Source of the DNA: Flaccisagitta enflata
Lineage: Eukaryota > Chaetognatha > Sagittoidea > Aphragmophora
NCBI GenBank assembly: GCA_965153355.1
Contig: OZ231127.1
Location: 68,510,001 to 68,574,000, forward strand
Direction: 5' to 3'
DNA length: 64,000 bases
The notes beneath the pieces were generated by a model, which saw only the letters and a program-made list of their open reading frames with translations, did no database searches and was not told where the DNA came from. A program made the translations under genes and the position numbers. How positions within the stretch are numbered: the first letter of the stretch is position 1; every line of letters begins with the position of its first letter. Below, piece by piece: positions 23,640-36,111 of the stretch.

Positions 23640-24605
23640 GATGTACTGGTTTTGCCGGTTAGCATGCTAAAATTGTGTTAAATCACTTAAACATCGAGTC
23701 GTTTCATTTTGAGTCTTCATACCAAGTTTTAACCGAATTGGTTGAAAATGATCTAAGTTTCGCACATCTATCACTTTTAGGGTGGTATGCTGGCTGGCTG
23801 GCAGGCCAGTTAGCATGCTAAAATCTTTATAAACAAATTCATATGTTGAGTCCTTTCATTTAGGGACTACATACGAAGTTTCAACCAAATTGGTTGAAAA
23901 ATGCCGAAGTGATGCACGTTTACCACTTTTAGGCTGGTAGGCTAGTTGGGTGGTAGGCTGGTTTGGCTGGTTAGCATGCTAAAATCTTTACAATTCAAAT
24001 ATATATGTTGAGTCCTTCCATTTTGAGACTACATACCAAGTTTCAACCAAATCAGTTGAAAAATACCAAAGTTATGCACATTTCTCACTTTTAGGCTGGT
24101 AGGCTAGTTGGGTGGTGGGCTGGTTTGGCCGGTTAGCATGCTAAAATCTTTACAATTTAAATACATATGTTGAGTCCTTCCATTTAGAGACAACATACCA
24201 AGTTTCAACCAAATCGGTTGAAAAATGCTGAAGTTATGCACATTTTTAACTTTTAGGCTGGTAGGCTAGTTGGGTGGTAGGCTGGTTTGGCCGATTAGCA
24301 TGCTAAAACCTTTACAATTCAAATACATATGTTGAGTTCTTTCATTTAGAGAGTACATACGGAGTTTCAACCAAATTGCTTGAAAAATGACGAAGTTATG
24401 GAGGTTTTTCACTTTTAGGCTGGTAGGCTGGTTGGGTGGTAGGCCGGTTTGGCCGGTTAACATGCTAAAATCTTTACAAATCAAATACATATGTTGAGTC
24501 CTTCAATTTAGAGACTACATACCAAGTTTCAACCAAATCGGTTGAAAAATACCAAAGTTATGCATGTTTATCACTTTTAGGCTGGTAGGCTGGTTGGGCC
24601 GTTTG
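23640..24605. repeat. 162-bp tandem repeat, about six copies
   Basis: TTAGCATGCTAAAAT recurs near 23659, 23810, 23971, 24133, 24295 and 24456. Units contain ATATGTTGAGTCCTT, AAGTTTCAACCAAAT and TTTAGGCTGGTAGGC. No coding sense. Confidence 0.85.
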
Positions 24606-24847
24606 GGTGGGTCGGATCATAACATACGCAGGATGTAAGCGAAAACTACAGCTTCCCTCCAAATATGAAGCAAATCATCAAGGCATTCAGTTAGCCCATT
24701 TTAAAAGTGTGGACGACAACGGCGACGACAACGGCGACAACGACGACACCGCCGCCTTAATTATAGTCGCGTCGGAATGGTACTCGTCAGCGGACAAATG
24801 TAGCATTGGTCACTTTTCTCCAGCTTTTATCTTCAATTCCTGTTTTG

Positions 24848-25763
24848 TTTTTTAGTCGCGTGCGCGCGACTCTACAACCATCTCGTCGGTCGGTCCGTCG
24901 GTCCGTCGATTCGTAGCAGCTTTTTCGTCTTTTTGGGTCGTCTGGAGTTAATTTGAGTCATTTTTGTTGTTTTGGGAATTATTGGTTGCTTATATAGTCA
25001 TTTTGGTCATTTTTGGTCATTTTGGTCATTTTTGGTCATTTTGGTCATTTTGGTCATTTTGGTCACTTTGGTCATTTTTGGTCATTTTTCATTATTTTTT
25101 GTCGTTTTTGGTCATTTTTGGTCATTTTTCGTCATTTTTCGTCATTTTTCGTCATTTTTCGTCATTTTTCGTCATTTTGATCATTTTTGATCATTTTTGA
25201 TCATTTTTGGTCATTTTTGGTCATTTTTGGCCATTTTGGGTCATTTTTGGTCATTTTTGGTCATTTTTGGTCATTTTTGGGTCATTTTTGGTCATTTTTG
25301 GTCATTTTTGGTCATTTTTGGTTAAAGTCTGCTGGTTGATGTCTGCTGGTTAAAGTCTGCTGGTTAAAGTCTGCTGGGTGAAGTCTAATGGTTAAAGTCT
25401 GATGGTTAAAGTCTGATGGTTAAAGTCTGATGGTTAAAGTCTGCTGGTTTAAATCTGCTGGTTTAAATCTGCTGGTTTAACTCTGCTGGTTAAGGTCTGG
25501 TTAAGGTCTGGTTTAGGTCTGATTTAGGTCTGGTTTAGGTCTGGTTTCGGTCTGGTTTCGGTCTGGTTTAATTCTGGTTTAATTCTGGTTTGAGTCTGGT
25601 TTGAGTCTGGTTTGAGTCTGGTTTGATTCTGGTTTGGGTCTGGTTTGGGTCTGGTTTGGGTTGCGTTTAAGTCTGATTTTCGATAAAAAGATACAATAAG
25701 GAGTCAGGTCAGTTCAGTTATTTTTGTCCTGCACGCGACTTATAGGTGTTGGCCTTGTTTTTT
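24848..25763 (-). mobile_element. Hairpin-ended repeat family, 0.9-kb copy with expanded satellites, nested in another repeat
   Basis: The left end is TTTTTAGTCGCGTGCGCGCG-ACT; the right end is GCACGCGACTTATAGGTGTTG followed by GGCCTTGTTTT. The interior expanded into a TCATTTTTGG decamer array (about 24990-25320) and then GGTTAAAGTCTGCT/GGTTTAGGTCT arrays (25320-25670). Flanking sequence on both sides belongs to one copy of the other repeat family (GCATTGGTCACTTTT left, TTGTTAGATCAAATC right). Confidence 0.72.
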
Positions 25764-26997
25764 GTTAGATCAAATCAAGAGCAGTTCTATGTATTGATTG
25801 CACTGAGAATCAAAGGAAAATAGAACCAAGCCAAATGAGCTAGATGAGCTGAAATACTCAAAATTATTCAACTGTACTATGATGTCATCTGCAACGACAG
25901 CAGCGGCAACAATCTACAATGACATCTATAGCGACAACACTGGCGATAACAGCAACAATGCCAATGGCAATGACAGCGACAATGACAACAACAATTACAA
26001 CATCAACTCATTGGAATCGATTGGGACAAACATAATCTAAAAATCCAAGCATATCAACTTGTGAAGGCGTGAAGAAAAACAAATAATATTAATATTGGTC
26101 AAGGTTTTTAACTTTTTGTACTGGTAGCAACCATCACTATCTTGCTGAAAACAAGATAGTAATTAAGGACTCTCCATGGGTCTGCTTTGGTTGCTTTACT
26201 TAATATTATTATTATATGGGTGTATCTCCCCACAGCTAAAGCGCCCAACAGCTAAAATTTTTTCATGACAGATTGGCCCAACAGCTAAAATATTTTTTTA
26301 GCTTTGCAGCCAATTTTAGAGCATTCTATTTTAGGAAAAGTGGTCTAACTTCTAAAATTTCTATCACTAATTGGCCTAAGTTCTAAAAAAGAGGAACAGG
26401 AGAATGATGAAAGGGAACAAAAATGGTCTAAAGTCCCATTTGAAACAGTACACAAATCAAGACTCATCCCTTTACACAGGTTTTGTTTGCTGATATTGTT
26501 CTTTAAATATACAGTACAGTACAGTTTTTTATTTTTTTTTGTACTTATATTAAGCTCATGAGAAATGAATGAACTTACATTTTTTGTATGATAATGATTT
26601 ACAAAGATGAATTGTTAATGTTACACTGATTGAATTCTATTTGTTTTAATAATGGACATATGTAATGTATAGAGCAAAAGATTATCAGTTTTCATTCTGA
26701 ATTTACATTTTCATAACAATTTATTTAAGAATCAACAAAATATATATTACAAAAGAAAGTTTTTTTTAGATTTGAGGCTGGGGCTCATTCTTAAAATGTC
26801 TTTAAATTTTGACAAAGTTTTAGCTTCATGTCTTTTTAAACTTTGTCCCTAATGAAAAGAATATAACATCCACTGTCCTTCCTAATTTCTAATATGTCAT
26901 ATTGCAGACTAGTGCCTATCAAACACTTAGTCTTCTTATTTGTTGGTTGCTCTTTTGGTCTATCAATCTATCTATCTTTGTTTCTTATATTGGTTTT

Positions 26998-27355
26998 TGG
27001 GCAGGGGCCCCAAAGGGCCGATGTCCTGTAGGACACAGGGGTGAATTTCCATACGTCCATCCGTCCGTACATACGTCCCCCCCCTGAAGCTTCTCAAGGC
27101 TCAAATTCCCATTGAATAACATGGAAACTTGATAAAATACAAACTTCCCATTGAATAACATGGAAACTTGATAAAATGCAAACTCCCATTGAATAACATG
27201 GGAAATTGATAAAAGATGGAAAAAATGTGAAATTCCCATTGAATTGCATGCAAAATAGCACCTAAGCCTACAGCCTCAAATATGCCCTCTCAGGACGTAT
27301 GGAAATTCACCCCTGTGTCCTACAGGACATCTGCCCTTTGAGGCCGCTGCCCTGC
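26998..27355. mobile_element. Foldback element related to the one at 45657
   Basis: The left arm GGGCAGGGGCCCCAAAGGG then GATGTCCTGTAGGACACAGG is answered on the right by the inverse (CCTGTGTCCTACAGGACATC, then GGCCGCTGCCCTGC). The interior has about four copies of a CCCATTGAATAACATGG-containing unit. Same architecture as 45657-46135 with different internal satellite. Confidence 0.7.
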
Positions 27356-27654
27356 TCTCACTCCACTTCTTCAGCTTATCACTCCAAGCAGGGCATCGGG
27401 TACCGCTGACCATTTGCGATCCTTGGATGACTTGTTCATACCTGTTTCTTGATGCATTCCTCTTTTTTAGACATCAGGCGCTTACTTTTTAGCTGTTGGG
27501 CGCATTTAGATTGTCAAACCATGTCAATACTTTTGGTTTCAAATTGGCCTCATGTCTTAACTATTTCTTTAGAACTGAGGCCAAAATCAAGTTTAGACAT
27601 CAGGCCACTGAAATAATTTAGCTTTCAGGCGCTTCCCCCTTATTATATTATATT

Positions 27655-28285
27655 AACTGAAAAACTTTGTTGTGTTTGCATGCTGAATTAAGACTGTATT
27701 CATCCCATTAAATTTCAGATAAAAAACTGAGTTAAATGAGCTAAATGAGCTAGAATAATTAAAAACACCCTCATGGATGAGCAGCTCTGCTCGCTGACAT
27801 GCTTTCTTACGGAAAATTTATTCATTTGCTTTCTTACGGAAAATTTATTCATTTGTCGCATCTAAAATCAGAAAAATGAACTGAACTAAATGAGCTAAAT
27901 GAGTTAAAATGCTTAAAAACACTAACAGATGAGCAGCTCTGCTCATAAAGATGTCTTCTTGTATTTGCATGCTCAAACAAACATAAATACACTCCTTTAT
28001 TGATCCTACTTAAAATCATGAAAAATAGAAAAAAATTCAATTAGAATATTTTGTAAATAAATCTTTAAAAATTCATAACGTGAAAAATATTTGCTATAGA
28101 GCATTCTGCTTGGCGCCAAATGAAAGAGAATTATCAAATTTATTTACCCTATCAATTTCATTGGAGGGCTCAATCAGCCCTATGAGTTTCCCAACTTTCT
28201 CATAAGAAAATAAAAACCCTGTTTCTCTCAAATACTATGTCAAAAAGTCGAAGACTGACTTCGACTTTTTTCCCCGACAAATTTC
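27655..28285 (+). repeat. Copy of the GTCGAAG-palindrome repeat family
   Basis: Contains ATGAGCTAAATGAGTTAAAAT modules, GGCGCCAAATGAAAGAGAAT and the end AAAAGTCGAAGACTGACTTC-GAC. Same family as 43336-44190, without the CCAGTAATGGCGG start. Confidence 0.6.
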
Positions 28286-28353
28286 CCCTCCATGTAAATG
28301 ACGCATGTTTATGATGTTTTGTTCGACTAGTGAGATAAATGTCCTATGTCCTT

Positions 28354-28442
<89 letters not shown>

Positions 28443-28469
28443 CACACAAATACACACAGACCCGCACAG

Positions 28470-28562
<93 letters not shown>

Positions 28563-28725
28563 TTAGGTTATAACGATATTTTGTCCGCTCCAATCAAAGC
28601 AAAACGGCACCAAAGAGGTAATGAGGTTTTCCCAGAAAAAAGAACAAATCTATGAGTGGCCTGGGTTTTGAGCAAAAACGAAAACGCACGCACGCACGAA
28701 CGCTAACACGCATCCACATGCGCAC

Positions 28726-28872
28726 CTGCTCTCCTATGACTTGCACGTGTTCCGACGGGAAGAATCCGACAACGAATCCCTTTTTGCCTCTCCACCAGGA
28801 AGTCTCGTCGGGCGGCGGCATGTCGATCACAGACACGATGTCGCCAACTTCTAGGCGCAGCTCATCGGGGGC
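28726..28872 (-). CDS. ARHGAP32: ARHGAP32/33-like exon 8 (SH3 domain)
   Basis: A 49-codon exon with acceptor TGTGTCTCTAG and donor GAGCAG|GTGCGC, phase 0 at both ends. It carries most of an SH3 domain: APDELRLEVGDIVSVIDMP, the tryptophan pair TSWWRGKKGF, and VGFFPSEHVQVIG. ALYDY is replaced by the family's AHVIKAFAPQ-type start in exon 7. The APDEL.LEVGDIVSVIDMPP string is diagnostic of ARHGAP32/33. Confidence 0.97.
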
Positions 28873-29075
28873 CTAGAGACACACAAAGACGGATTGTTAA
28901 TGCAAAAGAAGGAGAAATTGTGAATAATTGCATTTCTTAAATGGGCCAAATGTGAGGAGAAAAAAAGTTGAGGACGGTCGAGATGAATGAGGATAACATC
29001 AATTAATTAATTTACGCTGCTGTTGCTATGTTTGTTTTATAGCGGCTGATTTTATTTAAGCTCTTGGCAAGAGTC

Positions 29076-29077
<2 letters not shown>

Positions 29078-29173
<96 letters not shown>

Positions 29174-29175
29174 GC
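29078..29175. repeat. (GTT)n microsatellite
   Basis: About 32 units in intron 7 of the RhoGAP gene. Confidence 0.95.
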
Positions 29176-29301
29176 TGCTGTTGCTGTTGCTTTACGCGCA
29201 CATAAATCTTTGCTAGTACAAATCAAATCATCCGCCTTCACAACGAAATTCTTCCGATTCATGTGTTGAATCATAATTCCAGTCATTGACTATTGATTGA
29301 C

Positions 29302-29412
29302 CTGTGGGGCAAAAGCCTTGATGACGTGCGCAGCTGCGACGGCCGGCGTGTTGATCGCGGCGCTTCCGGCGCCATCAGGAGCCGCGAGAAGATGGTTGCC
29401 ACGATTATCCAA
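29302..29412 (-). CDS. ARHGAP32: ARHGAP32/33-like exon 7 (PX-SH3 link)
   Basis: A 37-codon exon with acceptor GATTGACAG and donor CCACAG|GTCAAT, phase 0 at both ends. It encodes LDNRGNHLLAAPDGAG, then INTPAVAAAHVIKAF. DN.GNHLL and NTPAV.AAHVIK are conserved in ARHGAP32/33 and mark the end of the PX region and the start of the SH3 domain. Confidence 0.96.
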
Positions 29413-29716
29413 CTGTCAATCATATTTGGAAGAAAAAGTCACGAGATTATATAGGTTCTTTTTTGACAAGTTTCAAACTGTACTGACATGAATCATGTGA
29501 CGGTTGTTTGACCTTACTTTAAAAAAATTGTCTGTCTGGGTGTGATTGTTTCTCAGAATGCGTCCTTTCTCTCAATGTGTGCCCTTTGGGTGTCTGGAAA
29601 CGTCAGTCTTACCTTTTATGTCAGTATGGATCTATCATCTATGTCTTTCTCGCTAACTCACCAACTCTCTCACACTTACACACTAACAAACAAATAAACA
29701 CAAACACAAACACAAA

Positions 29717-29727
29717 CACACACACAC

Positions 29728-29801
<74 letters not shown>
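29717..29801. repeat. (AC)n microsatellite
   Basis: On the coding strand a (GT)n tract about 33 nt after the GTTTGT donor of RhoGAP exon 6. Confidence 0.95.
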
Positions 29802-29804
<3 letters not shown>

Positions 29805-29835
29805 TGCTTTCAGTTTTACACACAAAGACACAAAC

Positions 29836-30007
29836 CTCTAGCCAGTTGAGAATTGGCCCGCAATTGATGAGATTCCCGGTGATGGTGGAAAGTCTTCCGA
29901 CGTAATTTCTCAGATCGGACCAGACTTCTTGACGCGGATTTCCTTTGCGCGATTTGATGGTCTTCACTACTTTATCCAGAGGGACAATCTCGAAAAGCAA
30001 CGAGAAT
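29836..30007 (-). CDS. ARHGAP32: ARHGAP32/33-like exon 6 (C-terminal half of PX)
   Basis: The acceptor is GCTCGTCACAG and the donor is CTAGAG|GTTTGT, phase 2 in and phase 0 out. It reads FSLLFEIVPLDKVVKTI, then RNYVGRLSTITGNLINCGP and ILNWLE. The L.RLS.I.GN.INCGP..-W.E block matches the end of the ARHGAP32 PX domain. A (GT)n tract starts about 33 nt into the intron. Confidence 0.96.
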
Positions 30008-30179
30008 CTGTGACGAGCAAAATAAGGAAGGAGGACATTGAAGAAGAAGAATTGAGACACACAGAAACAGCTCGCGCGATATCCAACGGTGGGAAATTGA
30101 ATGTGTCTCTGGAAATGAGATATGAGGTTTTTTTTTGTTCTTTTCTTTCTCTCTTTCATTCATTTCTTCTTCCTTACAT

Positions 30180-30184
30180 TTTTT

Positions 30185-30272
<88 letters not shown>

Positions 30273-30424
30273 TTTCTTTCTTATTCCCTCTTTTTCTTTT
30301 TCTTTCTTTTTCTTTCTCTTTATTTCTTTCTCTTTCCGCCTCACAATCTTTCTTTCTCCACTTTCTAATTTCTTTCTCTCTTTTCGCTGTCTGTCTGTCT
30401 TTCTCTTTCCATCTTTCTTTCATT

Positions 30425-30520
<96 letters not shown>
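30180..30520. repeat. (CTTT)n and (CT)n tracts
   Basis: CTTT to about 30271, degenerate to 30430, then (CT)n to 30520; in intron 5. Confidence 0.92.
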
Positions 30521-30522
<2 letters not shown>

Positions 30523-30999
30523 TTTTTTTCAAATTTTTTTGTCATGTTTACACCGCAGGAGGATCATTTTGTTGTTTTCATTACGCCCGCTTTTTTTCCT
30601 CAAGTTTCTGTAGCTGTCTTTAAAATTTGATTTCTTGTCTTTTTTATTTTTTAGTCCCGTGCAATCAAGCTATAATGATGGCTCTGCCGTCTGTCTGTTA
30701 GTATATGTCGGAACTATTTTCGGTTTGTAAATGATTTGGAATCACTGCAGTTGGCTCATCGAATGAATGACTATATTTTCCATCGACAGGTTTAAACAGA
30801 CATTTCAACGTTTTCATAGCTAGCTCGCGCTCGCTGAGGAAACAAGCAATACGAGGTTTAGCGTCTAGAATTGGAAAAAAAATGACGGTTTCCTTCGGTT
30901 TTTGAGGTTTTTTGAGCGCCAACCGGCCGACGCATCACTATGAGAAGTTCTGCCCGTTAGTCGAACTATCTTCTGATCGGTCTTTCACGTGCCTTGCGG

Positions 31000-31095
31000 C
31001 CTCACGACCTTGCGGCCTCACGACCTTGCGGCCTCACGACCTTGCGAACTTGCAGCCTTGCGGCCTCACGACCTTGCGGCCTTGCGGCCTTGTTT
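31000..31095. repeat. Tandem GGCCTCACGACCTTGC repeat
   Basis: About five degenerate copies of a 16-mer in intron 5. Overlapping ORFs are artefacts. Confidence 0.8.
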
Positions 31096-31584
31096 TCTGG
31101 TATTTGAGGCCTTTAAATACGTCTATAACCTTTTCAAACGAGTCTTACAGGTCACGAAGAATTGAAAACAAACTCAATCGAGTTCAACTCTTTTCAAGAA
31201 TTATCTCTGTAATATGTAATGGGGTGAGAACTACAATTACAAACGATTACAGTAGTGTTTTTCGTTACTTCTTCCTTGAGTCGTTCTTACATACGAGAAG
31301 TACCGTCTGTAGTTTGTCCGTCCGTTCATTTAGCTGCGTTCCTTTCTGGTTAGATAAGAACCTCTGCAAGGACAAATCAGATTTCAATATCTGTTTGCCT
31401 TGCACGCAGTGACGCTGTCTATCTTTCTGTCCGTGCATTTGCCAGTCTGTCATTCTCTCTATGCTTATTTGTCTACCTATTGTTTGTCTGTCTGTCTGTC
31501 TGTCTGACTGTTTCTGTCTGTCCGTCTGTTTCTGTCTGTCCGTCTGTTTCTGTCTATCCGTCTGTTTCTGTCTCTGTCTGTATG

Positions 31585-31589
<5 letters not shown>

Positions 31590-31682
<93 letters not shown>

Positions 31683-31735
31683 GTCTCTCTCTGTCTCTGT
31701 CTCTGGCTCTGGCTCTGGCTCTGGCTCTCTATCTC
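31590..31735. repeat. (CT)n with CTGT and GGCTCT variants
   Basis: Preceded by degenerate TCTGTCTG sequence from 31460 and directly followed by the foldback element. Confidence 0.92.
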
Positions 31736-31782
31736 TCTCTCTACAGGGTCTTTAAATCGGATTGACTTTTTGTAAACCTTTA

Positions 31783-32300
31783 TAAATCAAAAACTATTGT
31801 AAGAAAAGTCTTCAAATTTTCAGTGTATGTTGGTAGTAAGCTACGGTTTTGTTATGCCAAATCTCAATATTGAGCTCCTAAGTATTGGCGGTCAACATAA
31901 CATTGATTAAACTACCATTTTTTATGCCTTATCATTTTCTACGAGCTTTTTTTAAAGAGGCTGTCTTAGACAACTTGCCATTTCCAAAGGAATTGACCGA
32001 AACCCTGGGATGAGTATCAAACGACAGATAAAAGTTCATAGATTACACATTCCCTGCATAAGTATCAAAAACATGGATATTTTAAAGGGTTTTTACAGAC
32101 GTAGCAAGCAAATAGTAACAAAATCTTAAAAAAAAAAAAAATACCAAAAGTTGATTTGGCCCACAAAATTGTAGTTTTTTTCAATGTTATACTGACTTCC
32201 AACACTTATGAACTCAACATTGAGATTTGGCATGACAAAACTGTAGCATATTAACTACATACACTGAAAATTTGAAGACTTTTTTCCTAAAAGTTTTCGA
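31783..32300. mobile_element. Foldback element with inverted arms
   Basis: Left arm segments TCTTCAAATTTTCAGTGTATG and GCCAAATCTCAATATTGAG are matched in inverse order on the right by CATACACTGAAAATTTGAAGA and CTCAACATTGAGATTTGGC. The arms are about 120 bp or more and diverged. It abuts a copy of the repeat that ends in the GTCGAAG palindrome. Confidence 0.65.
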
Positions 32301-32308
32301 TTTATCGG

Positions 32309-32910
32309 GAAAAAAGTCGAAGTCTGTCTTCGACTTTTTGACATATTCCAGAGAAACAGGGTTTTCATTTTCTTATGCGAAAGTTTAGGAACTCCTTAGG
32401 GCGATTGCACCCTTGGACAAAATTGATAGGGTAAGTAAATTTGATAATTCTCTTTCATTTGGCGCCAAGCAGAATGCTCTACGACAAATATTCTTTGCGC
32501 TATGATTTTTTAAAGATTTATTTACGAAACATTCAAATGGAATTTTTTTTTTTATTATGTGTAGGATCAATAAAGCAGTGTATTTATGTTTACTTGAGCA
32601 TGCAAATACAAAAAAAGATGTATACAAGCACAGCTGCTCATCTGTGAGGGCGTTTTTGAGCATTTTAGCTCATTCAGCTCACTTAGCTTGCTTTTTTTCT
32701 TTGATTTTAAACAGGATTAAAAAGATGTTTTGATTTAAGCATACAAATAAGCATGTCAGTGAGCGAAGCTGGTTGTCTGGTTGAATTATTTTGAATATTT
32801 CAGCTCATCTAGCTCATTTGGCTCAGTCCTATTACTCTCTGATTTTCAGTACAACCAATGCAAACAAATGCTTTTGATTTGATCGGACAAATAAAAAAAA
32901 TGCAGTGACT
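32309..32910 (-). repeat. Reverse copy of the GTCGAAG-palindrome repeat family
   Basis: Begins GGGAAAAAAGTCGAAGTCTG, then TTCATTTGGCGCCAAGCAGA and TTGAGCATGCAAATACAA modules. It abuts the foldback element at 31783-32300. Confidence 0.6.
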
Positions 32911-32959
32911 GAAGCTAAAAGCATGGAGAAAAGTCATCAGTGCTTATGACTTTTTTCCT

Positions 32960-33100
32960 CAAGGAAGGAAGGAAGGAAGGAAGGAAGGAAGGAAGGAAAG
33001 AAAGAAAGAAGGATGGAAGGAAAGAAGGAAGGAAAGAAGGAAAGAAGGAAGGAAGGAAGGAAGGAAGGAAGGAAGGAAGGAAGGAAGGAAGGAAGGAAGA
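32960..33100. repeat. (GGAA)n microsatellite
   Basis: GGAA with AAAG interruptions. All ORFs here are low complexity. Confidence 0.93.
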
Positions 33101-34305
33101 AAGAAACAAAAGGCGACGGCTAAAAAAAAAAAAAAAAAAGAGAGAGAGAGAAAGAGAGAGAGAGAAAGAGAGGGAGATAAAGAGATGTTTGATGACTGTA
33201 AAAGTTCCGAACATTTTGAAACAGTTTGAAACTCAGTGGTCTGGAAAGATACCAATTTTTGCAATTTGTTTAAGTCTTAGAATTTTCCTCTTGAATTTTT
33301 GCACTACCTTTTTTAAGGAAACTATCATTTTCATTAATTATTTCTTGTCTTAATGAATTAAACAAAGCAATGCCTTAATCATACTAGGTTTTCTTTTACC
33401 AATTATATGATAATAAACAAGAAAACTCAAAACTTTATTAAAACAAGGCCAGATACATAGCTACCCTAGTTGTGTGTGGGTGGGCAGGGGCAGTGATAGA
33501 AAGTGTCATTTGGGCATTTGGGCAGAAGCAGTGAGTTCAAAACGCTCAAGAACGGCATAAAAGTAAAAATGTGAGTGACCAACCGAATGATGGACTGACG
33601 GACAGTGTAAAAATTTTAATATAGTCATTGTTTTTTGTCGCTGGAAAGTGTCTAAAAAGGAGTTGTTGTTTATCTTGTTTGCATAAAAGTAAGTTGCGAC
33701 CAACCGACGGATGGACTGACGGACATAGTGTAAAAATTTTAATATAGTCATACAGTTAAGCGTAGAAATACATAGTAAAGCATGAAAAGGCAAAGGAAAG
33801 CATATCTAGACTAGTCGGAAGATTTTCAGGAAAAATATCTGCTACTCGGAAGGAAAGCAGGATGTACAGGTCTGCCGATTTAAAGACGGTGTAATTCTCC
33901 TCTGTTCCTTCCTCCCTACCTACAAATCATCCTTCTTCCCTTCCTTCCTTCACATCACCCTTCCAAGACAAAAAATAAGCTTCCTCAGGCCTCAAATAAG
34001 TCCTGGCCTGAGACTTTAAACCCATCCAGCCAGACCTCGTATCAGCCCTCACAGGCTTGACATTTGCCTCCTCAGGCCTCAACCTAGTTTCTGCGGCTGT
34101 AAAACAGCTCTCTCAAGCCATAAATTAGCTTTGAAGCAACCCTCAAAACTTCACGGGCTTATATCTCTTAATCAGCCCTCATCAGCCCCTCTGGTGCCGC
34201 GGCCCTGCATACTCTCGCAATCTCAATCATGCATAGCGGGGCAACGGGAATCGCTGATCACATTTTGCCCTTGAATGGGCGACTGGTCTAGTGGTCTTTT
34301 TTTAC

Positions 34306-34474
34306 CTTCTGTCATAGATGCAAAGGTGAAGCGTGTGATCAAGTTGCGCGAATTGTTCATAAGTCCTTTTGATAATCCAGCATTTATCCTTAGCTTTGAC
34401 TTCGACCGCAAAGGTGATTTTCTCCAGCGGCAGATGGAGTTGCTGCGTCTGTCTTTGCTTCGTCGGCGAACACT
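34306..34474 (-). CDS. ARHGAP32: ARHGAP32/33-like exon 5 (PX domain core)
   Basis: The acceptor is TTTAATGGCAG and the donor is AGAAG|GTAAAA, phase 1 in and phase 2 out. It encodes [19 protein letters not shown], then [19 protein letters not shown]. The W.IKR.Y..F..LD..LH segment is the phosphoinositide-binding core of PX domains, and HLCIYDRR is specific to this family. A plus-strand ORF over the same bases is its shadow. Confidence 0.97.
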
Positions 34475-34521
34475 CTGCCATTAAAAGGAAATAAAGTTGT
34501 CAATTTTGGTTTACAATGATT

Positions 34522-34670
<149 letters not shown>

Positions 34671-34724
34671 AAATGAATGAATGAATAAAAATGAATGAAT
34701 GAATGAATGAATGAATGAATAGTA

Positions 34725-35313
34725 CTATCTTGGAAAAAATAAAAGTCCAAGCTGGATAAAGGAATGGTTTGATTTTGAATTTGATAAAATAATGACCATT
34801 TTTATTAGCCTACTATTTAAAATAATTTTTTTAGAGTGTAGAAACTGCTTGTATCTGTACGGGCATGCCTTGGTAAAGAGTATACTGCCATTTTGAAGTA
34901 AAATCCCTCCACACAATTAGTTCACAATTTCTGAGAATCAACATTCTCACTCTTTTTGATGTAGAACCCAAACGAAAAAAGCTAGGAGTCTCTGCTTGGC
35001 GGCAATGGATAGCCCTGATCAAGATCTTCAAAATAGTCACCAATTTTCCTTTCAAATTTTGCATATCAAAGCAACACTGTAACAAAAGTCATACATTCAT
35101 ATTCTAGTCAAGTCTTGTGTCCATTTACAGAAATCAACATTTTCACTTATTTTGATGTAAAATCTAAACAAACAAAGCTATGAGTCTCAGCTTGGCCCCA
35201 TTTGATAGCCCTGTTCATTAGCTTCATTTTGGTCACTAATTTTCATATCAAATCATGTATATCAAAGCTGTAATATGACTAAACGTCCTGGACTTTTGTT
35301 TTTTCCAAGATAG
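34725..35313. mobile_element. Tc1/mariner-like MITE (589 bp), copy 2, inverted
   Basis: Same terminal repeats and the same length as the element at 8436, in opposite orientation, flanked by TA (34723-34724 and 35314-35315). Internal sequence is recognisably the same (for example AAATCAACATTTTCACTTA-type segments). Non-autonomous. Confidence 0.82.
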
Positions 35314-36111
35314 TATGTGGGATACACACAGGCCTTTTCTTAGTCATTTCTTTTGAGCGGGCCAATCGGGCCCGCTCCTCAAAAATTTAGCGGGCCGACT
35401 GAGAAACTTTTTTTTTTCTTTATAGTGAGCGGTATGTTGTATGCAAAACAACTCGAGATAATTGTTGTTCTTGCATATCCCATTCAGATCTAACCATTTC
35501 AACAATAAAACAAATATGATTAACATGAGCTTCTCTAGAGAGAAAAGAAAAAGAGCCTTGAGACTGATAACCACAATAAGTTCAATTTAATTCCAAAGTG
35601 ATGCCAAGTAGTGAGCATTGCATTAGGGTTAAGCAACACTTTTTCAGTTCTTTCGAATCCGACTCGTCCTCCCAAATATGTTCGACCTTGTCGGGTGCGA
35701 CAACGCACTTCTATAACTGGTTGTGTCCGTCGGTCCGTTGGTCTGTCTGTTCGTCACGCAAACCTTTGACAATCCACTTGGCGCACCTATTGGCCGGCTT
35801 GGTCTTGTTTTTTTCTTTCTCGTGCTGTTTTCTTTATTTCATGTTACGTGGGAGATAATTGGCTAAGTCTATCAGCTCATTTTATAGATAAAAGTATATG
35901 AGTCAAAATGAGGAAAAAATGCAAAGCCGCACTGAGGTGAAAGAAGGGAAAAATACAAAAGAATTGATGGTAAATACAATAAAAGCTTTTCAAATGATTG
36001 CCCATAAAACTTTCACTATCTGTCAATTCAGTTCAGTCATTGAATGGGTGTTTTTCTTCCTACTGGTTCAGTTCATTCAAAGCTCCACGCTTTCCCCAAA
36101 GCTTAAAAAGA

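Noticed and set aside
34275-34484. Plus-strand [22 protein letters not shown]
   Set aside because: Antisense shadow of RhoGAP exon 5, whose minus-strand reading matches the PX domain of ARHGAP32/33.
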